DNA of 64,000 nucleotides from Paludibacteraceae bacterium (GTDB lineage: Bacteria; Bacteroidota; Bacteroidia; Bacteroidales; Paludibacteraceae): positions 1-64,000 of the forward strand of contig JAFTZQ010000022.1 in assembly GCA_017464475.1 (NCBI GenBank), in the 5' to 3' direction. Below are positions 44,259-54,738 of the stretch, piece by piece. How positions within the stretch are numbered: position 1 is the stretch's first letter; every line of letters starts with the position of its first letter. Both the position numbers and the translations under genes were made by a program. The notes below the pieces were generated by a model. The model saw nothing but the letters and a program-made list of their open reading frames with translations. It was not told where the DNA came from and searched no databases.

Positions 44259-45694
44259 TTTTTGCGCAGATAGATAAAGAAAGTGGTGCCCTTGGGCGAA
44301 GTGGCAAACTCAATACGTCCGCCGGAACCCTCCACGATATGTTTCGAGATCGCCAAGCCAAGTCCGTTTCCGTTGGACTTGGTGGTGAAGTTCGGCTGGA
44401 AAATACGCGCCTGAATATCCTTCGGTATTCCTGTTCCGTCGTCGGAAATGGAGATTTGCACTTCGCGGTCCGAATAAGCGGCATTGAGCACCACGATGAT
44501 ATCCGTCGGCGAAGCCTGCAAGGCATTGCGGATGATATTGACGAAAACCTGACTGATCTGCTCTCTGTCCGCACGTACCATGACGCCGGAGTCGGCGCCC
44601 ACATACCGCACAGGGATCTGCTCATCATTCGCGCGCTGGAGAGTAATGACATTCGACAGTTTCTCGGCGATATCCACTTCGGTCGTAATGACCTCCGGCT
44701 GCTTGGCAAAAGCCGAAAAAGACTGCGCGATATGCGCCAGATTATCAATCTCTGCAATCAGCATCTTAGTCGTCTTGTCGAAATACTCGTCGAATCCCTC
44801 TTTGCCGCGTTTGAGTTGCAGTTTCTGAACCGACAATTTCATCGGCGTCAGCGGGTTATTGATCTCATGCGCAATCTGGCGTGCCATCGTTCGCCAAGCT
44901 CCTTCGCGCTCCGCGCGAGCCAGCTGTTCCGCACTCTCTTCTACCCGATCGACCAGCATGTTATAGCGTTCAACAAGTGCACCCAACTCATCGTGATACG
45001 GATACTCGATATGATTGTCCCGTCCGCCGATCTCAAACTGGCGCATTTTATCCGTCAACATGGAGATCGGAGCGGTCATTGATCGCGTGGCAAAATAAGA
45101 GACCAGCAGCGAGAACAGAAGCGCTAACAGGAACGCCGGAATAAGCCGCTTAAGCAGAGATTGCACCTCCGCCTGACGCGTCTGTTCGCTCAAAAAATAA
45201 GGAACCGCAATATACCCGATCGTCACAAAAGCACCATTATGAAACGGCAGGTAAGCGATAAGATACGGTTCATCCTTGATCTGCTCATAGAATAGCGCGA
45301 TATGGTCGTCGCTGAAGAAAGGCTTGTTGGGATTCATGTTCCGCGACAGGATGCCGCCGTCAAACAACTGCGGAGAGGAAGAAGCCAATAATTCGCCATT
45401 CAGCGCATAGACATGAATATCCTGCTGCATATCGATACTCAGATCGCGCAAGTCTATCGTCAAACCGTCCGCCTGCAACGGAGTCAGCGTCACATCCCAA
45501 TAATAAAGCGACCGCAAATACGACTGGATATACTCCGCGCGAGTGGTCAGATCACGACGCTGTTGCGCCTCAACGCTGGCATGAACATAGAGAATGGACA
45601 TGACCAACATGAAGATGAAAATCACCGACACGCAAGCCAACACCACCACCATGATTCGCGATGTGATCGGTATATTTCGCAAAGATTTCTTCAT
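44255..45694 (-). CDS. Membrane histidine kinase (NtrY-like, HAMP-containing)
   Basis: 479 residues from MKKSLRNIPITSRIMVV. TM1 about 14-36, periplasmic sensor region about 37-178, TM2 about 180-202, HAMP about 203-255, then the H box ARQIAHEINNPLTPMK (His near 278), N box NIIRNALQ (about 390), G1 DDGTGIP and G2 NGLGLAI. The kinase autophosphorylates on His and normally passes phosphate to a receiver protein. No response regulator lies next to it; instead an AraC regulator follows with a 4-nt overlap. Has its own promoter. Confidence 0.94.
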   Translation of the reverse strand: MKKSLRNIPITSRIMVVVLACVSVIFIFMLVMSILYVHASVEAQQRRDLTTRAEYIQSYLRSLYYWDVTLTPLQADGLTIDLRDLSIDMQQDIHVYALNGELLASSSPQLFDGGILSRNMNPNKPFFSDDHIALFYEQIKDEPYLIAYLPFHNGAFVTIGYIAVPYFLSEQTRQAEVQSLLKRLIPAFLLALLFSLLVSYFATRSMTAPISMLTDKMRQFEIGGRDNHIEYPYHDELGALVERYNMLVDRVEESAEQLARAEREGAWRTMARQIAHEINNPLTPMKLSVQKLQLKRGKEGFDEYFDKTTKMLIAEIDNLAHIAQSFSAFAKQPEVITTEVDIAEKLSNVITLQRANDEQIPVRYVGADSGVMVRADREQISQVFVNIIRNALQASPTDIIVVLNAAYSDREVQISISDDGTGIPKDIQARIFQPNFTTKSNGNGLGLAISKHIVEGSGGRIEFATSPKGTTFFIYLRKK

Positions 45695-45724
45695 CTGAAC
45701 GAGCAAACAAACATTTTTCGCTTG

Positions 45725-45755
45725 CAAAATTACAACAATTTTTGCACATGTCAAA
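45725..45755 (-). promoter_or_regulatory. Promoter of the histidine kinase-AraC operon
   Basis: Minus-strand TTTG (45752-45755), 19-nt spacer, TAATTTTG (45725-45732). It interlocks with the divergent promoter at 45741-45772. Confidence 0.7.
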
Positions 45756-45772
45756 ATTATTTTGTACCTTTG
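45741..45772 (+). promoter_or_regulatory. Promoter of the CcdA/ArsG-like gene
   Basis: TTTG 45741-45744, 20-nt spacer, TACCTTTG 45765-45772. Confidence 0.85.
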
Positions 45773-45799
45773 CACGCTTTTTTAGCAAAAATACACATT

Positions 45800-46531
45800 A
45801 TGGTACAAATTTTTACAGCTTTTCTATTAGGATTGCTCACGATATTGGATCCTTGCACGCTGGTGACAAGTATTACCGCCATCAGTTATATAGACAAGGA
45901 AATCAATAATAAACGCAAGGTATTGAGCAACGGCGCGATGTTTGTGCTGGGCAAACTGGCGACGTACGTTCTACTCAGTATTCCGTTTCTCATGGGCGCA
46001 CAGACCGATGGTATTCAGCATGTGCTGAGCCATTGGGGCGAACCGATCTTAGCGGGGTTCATGCTCGTCTGCGGTGTCGTGCTCCTTTTCAGCGGTCATC
46101 ACCACCACACCCACGACCATGGTATCAGCAAATTCCTCCAAAACGCGGACTCCAATGCCAGCTGGCTATGGTCTTTCATCCTTGGTATCTTCTTCGCTAT
46201 CGCTTTCTGTCCGCATCGTTTGGTCTATTTCCTGACCATGATAGATATCACTCTGACGCTGCCGAACACATGGAATTGGCTCATGCCGGTGATTTTCGGT
46301 CTCGGAACAGGTCTGCCAATCATGCTCATCGCGTGGCTCGTAAGCTACAGCGCAGTCAGCATCGGCAATCTGACCCAGAAAATGACTCATTTCGAGAAAT
46401 GGTTCCGACATATTTGCGCCGTTCTTTTCATCGGAATAGGTATCTATCTGTGTATCCACTGCGTGATCGAAGCGCACGAACACGAACACGGAGATTGCTG
46501 CCACCATGAGCATACAGAATTGGTAAAATAA
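45800..46531 (+). CDS. CcdA/DsbD-family membrane protein, ArsG-like, with His-rich loops
   Basis: 243 residues and about six transmembrane helices. The two Cys-Pro-type sites of this family appear as LDPCTLVTSI (helix 1) and FCPHRLVYF (helix 4), in a pattern like the ArsG-type permeases of Bacteroidota. Two histidine-rich soluble stretches, HHHHTHDH (about 95-102) and HEHEHGDCCHHEH (C-terminus), suggest metal handling. It could move reducing equivalents across the membrane or export a metal or metalloid compound; the sequence does not decide. Divergent from the histidine kinase operon. Confidence 0.78.
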   Translation: MVQIFTAFLLGLLTILDPCTLVTSITAISYIDKEINNKRKVLSNGAMFVLGKLATYVLLSIPFLMGAQTDGIQHVLSHWGEPILAGFMLVCGVVLLFSGHHHHTHDHGISKFLQNADSNASWLWSFILGIFFAIAFCPHRLVYFLTMIDITLTLPNTWNWLMPVIFGLGTGLPIMLIAWLVSYSAVSIGNLTQKMTHFEKWFRHICAVLFIGIGIYLCIHCVIEAHEHEHGDCCHHEHTELVK

Positions 46532-46565
46532 CCAAATCGCCCAATCGTAAATCGTCCAATCGTCA
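46532..46565. repeat. Stutter repeat before the methyltransferase gene
   Basis: CCAATCGT-type units fill the gap. Confidence 0.8.
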
Positions 46566-47336
46566 ATGAACTTGGGATTTCAGTTCAAGCAATTCTTCGT
46601 CCGGCACGACCGTTGTGCAATGAAAGTGGGCACCGACGGGGTGTTGTTGGGCTGCTGGAATGGCTATGATGCAGCCGCTGCCGGGTCGCCTACAATACCA
46701 CATCGTTACCACTACGCAAGGTGCCTTGACATTGGCACCGGTTCCGGCTTAATCGCGCTCATGCTCGCCCAGCGTTTTCCCGACGCGCTTATTGACGCTA
46801 TCGACATAGACAAAGCCGCCGTAGAGCAAGCCGCAGAGAATTTCGCCGCCTCACCTTGGTCCGACCGCCTGCATGCCTTCCATGCCCACCTGCAAGAGTG
46901 GCAAAGCCATTCAGCCTACTCCCTCATCGTCTCCAACCCGCCTTATTTCCAAAACAGTCTAAAAAATCCGGACAAAGGGCGGCAGACCGCACGCCATACG
47001 GACACATTGAGTTTCAGCGAGTTAATCCATCATAGCACACGCCTCTTATCCGAAAATGGTATTCTGGCACTTATCCTGCCTACCGAAGCCGAATCGGAAG
47101 TGTGCGAATTAGCGCAGGCAGAAGGGCTGTCTCTCACGCGCATAACACGCGTATATAGTAAGGAGTCCAAACCCGCGCGGAGAGTTCTATTAGCCTTCGG
47201 GAAATCGAAATCTCGAAATACCGATATATCGACATCTCGAAATACCGCTCCCGTTGAAGACACCCTCGTCCTTGAAGACGAAATAGGCGGCCGTTCAGCC
47301 GCCTATCGGGAATTAACAAAGGACTTCTACCTATAG
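46566..47336 (+). CDS. tRNA1(Val) (adenine-N6)-methyltransferase-like protein (TrmN6 type)
   Basis: 256 residues. MKVGTDGVLLG near the start, SAM-binding LDIGTGSGLI, and the N6-adenine motif NPPYF with its following segment are those of the TrmN6/YfiC family, which methylates A37 of tRNA1(Val). Residues about 212-232 (KSKSRNTDISTSRNT) come from a CGAAATCTCGAAATA-type stutter and are in frame. The 3' end of the gene carries an ATAGGCGGC/GCCGCCTAT hairpin that codes IGGRSAAY. Confidence 0.9.
   Translation: MNLGFQFKQFFVRHDRCAMKVGTDGVLLGCWNGYDAAAAGSPTIPHRYHYARCLDIGTGSGLIALMLAQRFPDALIDAIDIDKAAVEQAAENFAASPWSDRLHAFHAHLQEWQSHSAYSLIVSNPPYFQNSLKNPDKGRQTARHTDTLSFSELIHHSTRLLSENGILALILPTEAESEVCELAQAEGLSLTRITRVYSKESKPARRVLLAFGKSKSRNTDISTSRNTAPVEDTLVLEDEIGGRSAAYRELTKDFYL
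47203..47262. repeat. In-frame stutter repeat in the methyltransferase gene
   Basis: CTCGAAATACCG units repeated with small changes. Confidence 0.8.
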
Positions 47337-47375
47337 GCGGAAGTCCTTTCTGTATCAGCCATGCATGGCTGATTA
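47284..47375. terminator. Three hairpins at the convergent end of the methyltransferase gene and rny
   Basis: ATAGGCGGC/GCCGCCTAT (47284-47305), AAAGGACTTC/GAAGTCCTTT (47318-47349) and the perfect 20-nt palindrome at 47354-47373. T-tracts are short, so terminator strength is uncertain. Confidence 0.55.
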
Positions 47376-48905
47376 TTTGGCTACATTGATCGCACGCACC
47401 TCGCGGATGACGGTCACTTTGATCTGACCCGGATATGTCATCTCGTCTTGGATACGTTTCGCGAGATCGAACGACAGCAACTCCACATCCTTGTCGGACA
47501 CTTTGTCGGCTCCCACGATCACGCGCAACTCACGACCGGCTTGCAGCGCGTATGTCTTGACAACACCTGGGAACGACATAGCGAGGTTCTCCAGGTCATT
47601 CAGTCGCTTCACATAACTCTCGACGATCTCTCGACGAGCTCCCGGCCGAGCACCTGAGATCGCATCGCAAGCCTGTACGATCGGCGCAATCAGCGTCTTC
47701 ATCTCGCACTCGTCATGGTGAGCACCTACCGCATTGCAGATATCCGGTTTCTCACCGTATTTCTCGCAAAGTTTCATACCCAACTCTGCATGCGGCAGCT
47801 CGACATCGTCATCTGCCACTTTACCGATATCGTGCAATAATCCGGCGCGCTTAGCCGCCTTGACGTTCAGACCCAACTCACCTGCCATAGCGGCACATAG
47901 GTTCGCGGTCTCGCGGGCATGCTGTAGCAAGTTCTGGCCATACGAAGAACGATATTTCATCTTTCCTACCAAGCGGATCAATTCCGGATGCAGACCGTGA
48001 ATACCGAGGTCAATCGTAGTACGTTTACCTGTCTCAACGATCTCTTCCTCCACCTGCTTGGTCACTTTCGCTACCACTTCCTCGATACGCGCAGGATGGA
48101 TACGTCCGTCCTGAACCAGCTGGTGCAACGACAGACGCGCGATCTCGCGACGTACCGGGTCGAACGCAGAAAGGGTGATCGCCTCCGGCGTATCGTCCAC
48201 AACGATCTCCACACCCGTAGCGGCCTCCAGCGCGCGGATATTACGTCCCTCGCGGCCGATGATACGACCTTTCACTTCGTCGTTCTCGATATGGAAGACA
48301 GACACCGTGCTCTCGGCTGCGGTCTCCGAAGCCACACGCTGGATAGTCTGAATAATGATTTTCTTCGCTTCTTTGTTTGCCTCCAGACGCGCATTGTCCA
48401 TGATCTCGTTCACATAAGACATGGCTGCAGTCTTGGCTTCGTCTTTCAAAGCCTCTACCAACTGCACTTTCGCTTCCTCGGCACTCATGCCGCTCAGTTG
48501 CTCTAACTGACGTTGTGCCTCGTGGTGCATTTTCTCGATCTCCTGCTGACGATAATCCAACGCCTGCTGACGCTGCTCTATCACCTGCATCTTCTGATTC
48601 GTCTCATTGAGGGTCCGTTGAATCTCGCCTTGACGCTGGTTCAACTGCTGCTCGCGCTGCTGTAAACGTTGCTCTTGCTGTTGTATACGTTTCTCCTGCT
48701 CGCGCACGGCATTGTCGTGCTCCAGTTTCAGGGCGATAAATTTCTCCTTCGCCTCAACAATCTTGTTTTTCTTCACCACCTCTGCTTCTTCGGTCGCCTT
48801 CTTTATTATGTTGGCAGCCGCGATGCGGGAGATGAGGTAGTAGATCCCTGCTCCGAGAAAGAGTCCCACTACGGCACTAATAATAAGTAAGATTGCTGTA
48901 TTCAT
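47373..48905 (-). CDS. rny: Ribonuclease Y
   Basis: 510 residues, family length. N-terminal membrane helix (about 5-27), long Gln/Glu-rich coiled coil (about 30-190), KH domain with [11 protein letters not shown] (about 220), HD domain with LLHDIGKV (about 355) and AHHDE. It is the membrane-anchored endoribonuclease that starts mRNA decay in many bacteria. It follows zapA in the same direction. Confidence 0.97.
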   Translation of the reverse strand: MNTAILLIISAVVGLFLGAGIYYLISRIAAANIIKKATEEAEVVKKNKIVEAKEKFIALKLEHDNAVREQEKRIQQQEQRLQQREQQLNQRQGEIQRTLNETNQKMQVIEQRQQALDYRQQEIEKMHHEAQRQLEQLSGMSAEEAKVQLVEALKDEAKTAAMSYVNEIMDNARLEANKEAKKIIIQTIQRVASETAAESTVSVFHIENDEVKGRIIGREGRNIRALEAATGVEIVVDDTPEAITLSAFDPVRREIARLSLHQLVQDGRIHPARIEEVVAKVTKQVEEEIVETGKRTTIDLGIHGLHPELIRLVGKMKYRSSYGQNLLQHARETANLCAAMAGELGLNVKAAKRAGLLHDIGKVADDDVELPHAELGMKLCEKYGEKPDICNAVGAHHDECEMKTLIAPIVQACDAISGARPGARREIVESYVKRLNDLENLAMSFPGVVKTYALQAGRELRVIVGADKVSDKDVELLSFDLAKRIQDEMTYPGQIKVTVIREVRAINVAK

Positions 48906-48934
48906 GTATTTGTTGTTTTGTTATTAATTATAGT

Positions 48935-49246
48935 TCACTCGTTCACTCCCTTTTCATGAGAAGTCAGGTAAGGTCTAATCTCTTCATTCAGTTTCTTCAA
49001 TTCTCTCTCCACGGGTTCCAAACTCTTCTCCCGTGCATCGGATTGTAACGCCACTGCTACTTCGAGCGCCGTGTACATCCATAATTGTTCCGCCGAAGCG
49101 TTGGGGCGTAGTTTCAGGTAATACTGATAACGCCTGTTCAGCAACTCCGCCGCGTTGCGGTAGTTCGGCTCCGCCTCGCGTGGCACATCCAATCCCACCG
49201 TGTGGGCATCCAGATGCAGGTTGATATGTTGCTTGTCCGATAACAA
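48935..49246 (-). CDS. zapA: Cell division protein ZapA
   Basis: About 103 residues from a TTG start (49244-49246). HINLHLDAHTVGLDVPREAE then NYRNAAELLNRRYQYY matches the ZapA head domain, and a helical tail (VAVALQSDAREKS, ELKKLNEEI) gives the coiled coil. ZapA cross-links FtsZ filaments. The start is assigned because no ATG precedes the conserved beta strand. It lies between a small coiled-coil gene and rny. Confidence 0.8.
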   Translation of the reverse strand: MLSDKQHINLHLDAHTVGLDVPREAEPNYRNAAELLNRRYQYYLKLRPNASAEQLWMYTALEVAVALQSDAREKSLEPVERELKKLNEEIRPYLTSHEKGVNE

Positions 49247-49271
49247 TTCTTCAAATCTTCAAATTATCAAA
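49247..49271. repeat. Stutter repeat before zapA
   Basis: TTCAAATC/TTCAAATTATCAAATT units. Confidence 0.65.
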
Positions 49272-49547
49272 TTAGCGCTTCAGCGCGCTTATTGCTCGGT
49301 CCACTTGTGCTATCAGCGCGTTTATTCGCTTCGTCGCTTCCTCAGTTCCCTCTGCCGCCGTCATGGCGTTCGCGGTGGCCAGCCGACGATTCTGTTGCTG
49401 CAACTCCAGCAACTCGCTGTGCGTGCGGATCAGTTCCCCCCGCTGCCGCTCTATGTCCTCGCGCAAACGTACATTCTCTTGCTGCAACGCCTGATAGCGC
49501 TCCAACAAAAGATGTACGTTTTCTGAAAGTTGATCTAACGCTTGCAC
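49272..49547 (-). CDS. Small coiled-coil protein (ZapB-like)
   Basis: 91 residues from a GTG start. Almost entirely heptad-patterned: LDQLSENVHLLLERYQALQ and LREDIERQRGELIRTHSEL segments. The position directly upstream of zapA and the length fit a ZapB-type division protein. No other motif. Function is inference from context. Confidence 0.65.
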   Translation of the reverse strand: MQALDQLSENVHLLLERYQALQQENVRLREDIERQRGELIRTHSELLELQQQNRRLATANAMTAAEGTEEATKRINALIAQVDRAISALKR

Positions 49548-49558
49548 ACAAGTCCTTT

Positions 49559-49592
49559 CTCCCTCCCTTGAGGGGAGGGCTGGGGAGAGGTT
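49559..49592. repeat. GC-rich palindromic element after the DUF3078 gene
   Basis: CTCCCTCCCTTGAGGGGAGG then GCTGGGGAGAGGTT; nearly identical to 55229-55262 and, inverted, to 43102-43136. Confidence 0.92.
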
Positions 49593-50855
49593 TTAGAAAC
49601 TATATCCGACACCCAGACCGATCACGCCTTTGAACTGGCAGCGCTCACTCAGATTGCCTTCTTTGTCTGCAATCAGAGTTCCGTTGTAGTATTTCAGGCT
49701 GGTCTGCAGAGTAATTTGCAGACATTTCAGGAACTGATAGCTCAGCGCGCAGTCCCAGTCCACATCGAAATGACCGAAATAACGGTTGTTGTTCGAATAC
49801 TCGTAGTAATTCTCGTTCTTGTCGCGAGTCTCCCATGAACCTGCGCCGTACGTATTCTCATAGAGGTCCTTCAGACTGAAGCCCTTGCCTTGATACGGAG
49901 AGAAAAGAGCCAGCGTAGTGCTAAGTTTCAAATCTTTGTATGTATAAGCAATACCACCCTTGAAACTCAGACCGAACTCAGCACGCGCATTGCGGTAAAC
50001 CTTGTTTCCGGCTGCGTCATATACATAAGTACCATATGCTTTCTGCATTTTGGTGCGCAAATCCTCTCCTGCTGCGGTCTGCAAATCAAAACCGCCACCA
50101 TTATCATATGCTAAAGCAGCTGCGTCATATGCAGTCTGCGCAGCGGTGCGCTCTGCAGTTGTTTTTGCCTGATCCAGTGCATATTGGAAGGCACCCAAAG
50201 CTGCCTCGCGGCTGTATTTTCTATTCCAGGCATCGCCGGTGTAAGCCGTTGTGACACGACCGGCAATCGGAGACAGATAGATTGAGAAATCCGCTCCTTT
50301 GTAACTCTTCTTCCAGTCAATACCGACAGAAATATCGGTGTAAGAAGGAGCAAGCCATTTGGAAATAATGTCGTTGTAGCCGTCCACGTAGTTGCGACCC
50401 AGCGCATACTGGCTTTGGAAACTTCCTAAAACGGTCAAATACCAGCTCTCTTTGAACTCCCAACCGAACTTGGTAGCCAGCTTGATATTATCGCTCGATT
50501 TCTGGAATGCATCCTCTTTCTGGTCAATCCAGGTCATACCGAAATCGGTATCAAAATTGGTCTCCCATGCAATCGCATTCTTATGGTACAGCAAGTGCAA
50601 CTTGGCATACACAATACCATTCACGTTGTTCTTACCACCGGCAGCCCAGTTAACCAATCCGGTTGCAGCAGCATTCAAACCCACTGTTCCGTCAAACTTC
50701 CAAGCCTTCTCCGCATTCTCCAGTTTCTGCAAATCCGCTCCGGCTTTCTCAGCAGCATCCGCATTGCCCGTTACGGTAGCTTTATCTACCGTCTGGGCGG
50801 AAACAGCAAACATGGTCATCATGGCCATTACAACAGATAAAATAGTTTTCTTCAT
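49593..50855 (-). CDS. DUF3078 family outer-membrane protein
   Basis: 420 residues. Signal peptide MKKTILSVVMAMMTMFAVSA. KFDGTVGLNAAATGLVNWAAGGKNN is the DUF3078 opening, followed by alternating beta strands with aromatic girdles and the C-terminal FKGVIGLGVGYSF, ending in Phe as in barrel proteins. An Ala-rich helical insertion (about 205-270) is unusual. Function unknown; specific to Bacteroidota. Has its own promoter. Confidence 0.88.
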   Translation of the reverse strand: MKKTILSVVMAMMTMFAVSAQTVDKATVTGNADAAEKAGADLQKLENAEKAWKFDGTVGLNAAATGLVNWAAGGKNNVNGIVYAKLHLLYHKNAIAWETNFDTDFGMTWIDQKEDAFQKSSDNIKLATKFGWEFKESWYLTVLGSFQSQYALGRNYVDGYNDIISKWLAPSYTDISVGIDWKKSYKGADFSIYLSPIAGRVTTAYTGDAWNRKYSREAALGAFQYALDQAKTTAERTAAQTAYDAAALAYDNGGGFDLQTAAGEDLRTKMQKAYGTYVYDAAGNKVYRNARAEFGLSFKGGIAYTYKDLKLSTTLALFSPYQGKGFSLKDLYENTYGAGSWETRDKNENYYEYSNNNRYFGHFDVDWDCALSYQFLKCLQITLQTSLKYYNGTLIADKEGNLSERCQFKGVIGLGVGYSF

Positions 50856-50903
50856 TTTTATTCTAAATTGTTTGTTATACAGTAATTTTTAAAAAATCGG
50901 GCA

Positions 50904-50935
50904 CAAAATTACAAAAAATTTCTCATATACGCAAA
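50904..50935 (-). promoter_or_regulatory. Promoter of the DUF3078 gene
   Basis: Minus-strand TTTG (50932-50935), 20-nt spacer, TAATTTTG (50904-50911). Confidence 0.82.
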
Positions 50936-51028
50936 TAAATAATGTACGCGCGCGACTTTTTTCAACAAAAGTGTCAATTTTTACACATTTTTTTTTAATA
51001 TGTACACATTTATATGCAAAAAAAGCAG

Positions 51029-51036
51029 TAATTTTG
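51029..51036 (+). promoter_or_regulatory. -7 element of the Ig-like surface protein gene
   Basis: TAATTTTG with no good TTTG 20 nt upstream. A leader of about 95 nt follows with no clear structure. Confidence 0.5.
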
Positions 51037-51137
51037 CAGCGTGAATTAATATCCGCCAATACGTGCATGCCGATACGGCAAATTTACGAGACGAATACGA
51101 GACACATACCCGACGATAGAAACAAAAAAACAACAAT

Positions 51138-54100
51138 ATGACAAACACATTTAAAAAGAGTTTTCTCATCCTCGCTGCCTACTTCTTGGCTAGTACGCTA
51201 TGGGCTCAAAAAACGTACACTTTTGACGACAATGTGGCCCTTGCTACTGACTGGACGGTAAACAAAACTGTTCCCGATGGAGGAAACGGAGACTGCACGA
51301 TTGCGGCTCCTAGCAAATTCAGCGCAAAGAATGGAAATTACTTGTACTTTGTTTTTGAGAACAAGAGCGGAATCGTTATTTCTATTACCAGCACTGCTTC
51401 CTTCAATAACATCAGTAATATCACATTTGATGCGGTTTCAAACGATAATAGCAAACCGAGTTGGGCATTGGATATCGTGGATGATAATGGAAATGTTGTA
51501 AAAAACATCTATAGCGGCTACGGCACTAAAGCTAATTTCGACACCGGAGGAACCAACAAATGGGGTGTTTCTAATAGCGATGTCAATCCAGCTACATCCG
51601 GTCATGTCAGACTAACACTTACTGCATCCTCGTCCGGTAAATATGCGGCTATAGATAATTTAGTCGTAACCTACTCTGCCGGTCCCGTTGCTGTTAGCGA
51701 TGTTTCGCTCAACAAAACAGCCACTTCGATTGAAGCCGGTCAGTCCGAGCAGCTGACAGCGACGGTATCACCCGCAGGAGCAGACGATCCTTCCGTCACA
51801 TGGTCCAGCGACAACACTTCTGTTGCTACTGTGGATCAAAACGGAAATGTCAGTGCTTTGGCTCCCGGTACTGCTACCATTACAGTTACTACTACCGACG
51901 GCAATAAAACAGCTACTTGTACCGTTACTGTTACTGCACCGCCTGCACCAATTGATGTACAAAGCATCAGCATGAAATCTACTGCCACCATCGGCATTGG
52001 CGCCTCTGAAACACTAACTGTGACTTATGACCCTGTAGATGCGAACACCGGCAAAGCGCTCACATGGAGCAGCAGCGATAATTCCGTTGCGACCGTTGAC
52101 GAGAACGGCAAAGTAACCGGTGTTGCAGCCGGAACGGCTACTATTACTGCCACTACAGCCAATAATAAAACCGCCACATGCACCGTTACGGTACAAGCCG
52201 TTGCGGTCACAGGAGTAACGCTCAGCAAGACATCTGTCTCGCTCCAAATAGGCGGTACCGAGACACTCACCGCTACTATAGCGCCGGCCGATGCCACCAA
52301 CAAAAACGTCACTTGGGAAAGCAGCAATCCTGCCGTAGCAACAGTAAACAACGGTCAAGTGAAAGGTATTGCAGCAGGTTCCACTACTATCACGGTTAAA
52401 ACTGTTGATGGCGAGAAAACGGCGACCTGCTCTGTTACGGTGACAGCCGCTCCTCCTGTTCCCTCAACAGACCTTGCTGTACACGAGCCCGAGATATACG
52501 AAGCCAAAGAAATTGCCGGTGGCTACAATGGCACATTAAGTGTCGTCAACGGACGCGAATACGAGGTCTATTACATCAACCGTGACGGAAATAGCAAGTT
52601 ATCCGTCAACACTTCCAATACGGACAAAACAGGAGCTATTACAAATACAGAAGGAGACAACGGATGCCGCGCAATAGATAATTGGTTCTATGTCGCTTCT
52701 GCAGGTTCTGGTGGAGATACTAACGGAGCGGCCAAAGATGAGTTTGAGCAATCTATCCGAAAAGTGAATATGAAAGAGGGCAATGTCATTGAATTGCATG
52801 TAGATGGATTTGACCAATTTTCTTTTTACGGAAAAGATAATAGTAATAGTTCTACAAAATGCTTCGAAGTTTATATCAATGATGTGAAACAATCCACCAC
52901 ACCGGATAACAGCTATTCGATTCGTAGATTTGCGCTTAATGGCAGAAGTCTCATTCGTGTACAGGCGTTGAGTTCGAGTAACAGCAATTTTGTTGCCTTC
53001 TCCCTCCGTCTGGCGCAAGAGCCGCGAACGAAATGGGTCAAAGGAAATGACTCCACCCAGGTCGTTTATCAAACAGGCTCTATCAATCCGATCACGTACT
53101 CCACCAAGTACAACAACATTCCCGGAGCAGAAACGGCTTTGGTATGGGATGGACCGGAAGCAACCGGTATTAGTTTGACCAAACATAATGGTACGTTGAG
53201 CGACACGCTGATCTTGAGTGGTCAGGCAAATTGCCCCGTGGGCACGTATAAGTACCATATCGTGGCTCATTACAACGGCATGGAAACCAACCGCGTATCC
53301 GGTAAGTTTATCGTTAAATCTTCTATTGCCGCCAAATCTGAATTGGACGCATTGGCATATACAGGCGAAGAGATGGATCAAATCATTTTCTCCTATTATG
53401 CGCTGTCGCCCAACGATGTACAGCTGACATGGCCCAATGGACAGCCGGAGGGCATCAGCGGCTCCGGCAGCAATGGTAGATATATCATAGGCGGTACTCC
53501 TTCCGTCTCTACAGGCACGTATCCCTATTCGATCACTACTGCCGGAGGTGACACTACGTTCACCGGTACGATCTCTGTGATCACGCCGAACTACGGTTCC
53601 AAATCAGTCTTGTACCTGTGCAAAAACGCCAAGGACTTCAACAAAGATGCGGTATATCAAACATTAAACGGCACAGGTTCCAACCAATGGGATCTCTTCC
53701 CTCGCAAACAGAAAGAAGACGGACCGCGGCCTGCTGAACAATACACCAACTATAAATGGATTCTGATCTCCGAGGACGCCGATGCGGACAACATCGAAGT
53801 GCTGGAGGTCATTCGCGGCGCCGCTAACTTGCCGGTTCTGAGCATGAAAGGCTTCACGTATGCGCAAGGACGTCTGGGTTGGGGAGAACCGAACAACGGC
53901 GCGATCGATACCACTCTGAATACCAAGAACAAAGGTACCAAACTATACATCGAGCAACCCTCGCATCCGATCTTTGCACGGTTGGGTAGTAGTCTGAAGA
54001 AAGGCGACTCTATCCAGATCCTGAGCAACTATGAGTTGAATGGTATCATGCCGGTTGACGTCAAATTACCGGGCACCTATTGCCTTGCTACCGCTTATAC

Positions 54101-54731
54101 GCGCGACATCAACGACTACTACAAAAACGGCGAACTACAAACAGCGCTGCACGAAGTGCCGGCTAACATGCGCGGCGGACAGAAATATATCTGCCTGCCG
54201 TTGGCTAAAGGTGTTACTTTCACCCCGCAAGGAAAGAACCTGCTCAACGGAATTATCTCGTACCTGCTGAGTTCTACCCAAGCATCCATTGAGGCGCCGG
54301 AGCTGCAGATCAACAGTTTCGAACTTCTGGGTGTGAAAGCCACCATTAACCAAAGCGAGAACACGATCTCGCTGGCACTCACGGAAGAACAAAGTGCGCA
54401 ACTGGAAGGAGCTGAACCGACGATTAAGATAGCCGATGAAGCCAACACCCATGTCACCACTTCTGCGGTTCCGCTGCAATATGCGCTCTACACCCCGAAG
54501 ATCTATGTGGTCACCGACTATATCAACCGCCGCGCGTACAGCCTGACCATCGATGTCTATTCGCCGGAAGGAATAGAGAATGTATATGAAGCCGGCGAAT
54601 GGGTGAATATCTATGATATTTATGGTCGCAAGGTAGCTACGACGAACGAGAATATTTATACGATGGATCTGCCGAGAGGAATGTACATCATTGTGACCGA
54701 AAGCGGCGAGACCCTCAAAATTATGCGTTAA
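51138..54731 (+). CDS. Large secreted protein with three Big_2 domains and a type IX sorting-like C-terminus
   Basis: 1197 residues. Signal peptide to about residue 24 (LASTLWAQ). A jelly-roll-like region (about 25-180) is followed by three bacterial Ig-like group 2 domains (about 183-269, 271-353, 353-442), each with the [17 protein letters not shown] and GTATITVT pattern. A region of unknown fold (about 450-1130) follows. The C-terminal segment [12 protein letters not shown]...[11 protein letters not shown] (about 1144-1197) is a Por_Secre_tail-type signal for type IX secretion. Probably an adhesin or cell-surface protein; no catalytic motif found. The stop lies 7 nt before queF. Confidence 0.88.
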   Translation: MTNTFKKSFLILAAYFLASTLWAQKTYTFDDNVALATDWTVNKTVPDGGNGDCTIAAPSKFSAKNGNYLYFVFENKSGIVISITSTASFNNISNITFDAVSNDNSKPSWALDIVDDNGNVVKNIYSGYGTKANFDTGGTNKWGVSNSDVNPATSGHVRLTLTASSSGKYAAIDNLVVTYSAGPVAVSDVSLNKTATSIEAGQSEQLTATVSPAGADDPSVTWSSDNTSVATVDQNGNVSALAPGTATITVTTTDGNKTATCTVTVTAPPAPIDVQSISMKSTATIGIGASETLTVTYDPVDANTGKALTWSSSDNSVATVDENGKVTGVAAGTATITATTANNKTATCTVTVQAVAVTGVTLSKTSVSLQIGGTETLTATIAPADATNKNVTWESSNPAVATVNNGQVKGIAAGSTTITVKTVDGEKTATCSVTVTAAPPVPSTDLAVHEPEIYEAKEIAGGYNGTLSVVNGREYEVYYINRDGNSKLSVNTSNTDKTGAITNTEGDNGCRAIDNWFYVASAGSGGDTNGAAKDEFEQSIRKVNMKEGNVIELHVDGFDQFSFYGKDNSNSSTKCFEVYINDVKQSTTPDNSYSIRRFALNGRSLIRVQALSSSNSNFVAFSLRLAQEPRTKWVKGNDSTQVVYQTGSINPITYSTKYNNIPGAETALVWDGPEATGISLTKHNGTLSDTLILSGQANCPVGTYKYHIVAHYNGMETNRVSGKFIVKSSIAAKSELDALAYTGEEMDQIIFSYYALSPNDVQLTWPNGQPEGISGSGSNGRYIIGGTPSVSTGTYPYSITTAGGDTTFTGTISVITPNYGSKSVLYLCKNAKDFNKDAVYQTLNGTGSNQWDLFPRKQKEDGPRPAEQYTNYKWILISEDADADNIEVLEVIRGAANLPVLSMKGFTYAQGRLGWGEPNNGAIDTTLNTKNKGTKLYIEQPSHPIFARLGSSLKKGDSIQILSNYELNGIMPVDVKLPGTYCLATAYTRDINDYYKNGELQTALHEVPANMRGGQKYICLPLAKGVTFTPQGKNLLNGIISYLLSSTQASIEAPELQINSFELLGVKATINQSENTISLALTEEQSAQLEGAEPTIKIADEANTHVTTSAVPLQYALYTPKIYVVTDYINRRAYSLTIDVYSPEGIENVYEAGEWVNIYDIYGRKVATTNENIYTMDLPRGMYIIVTESGETLKIMR

Positions 54732-54738
54732 AACAGAA

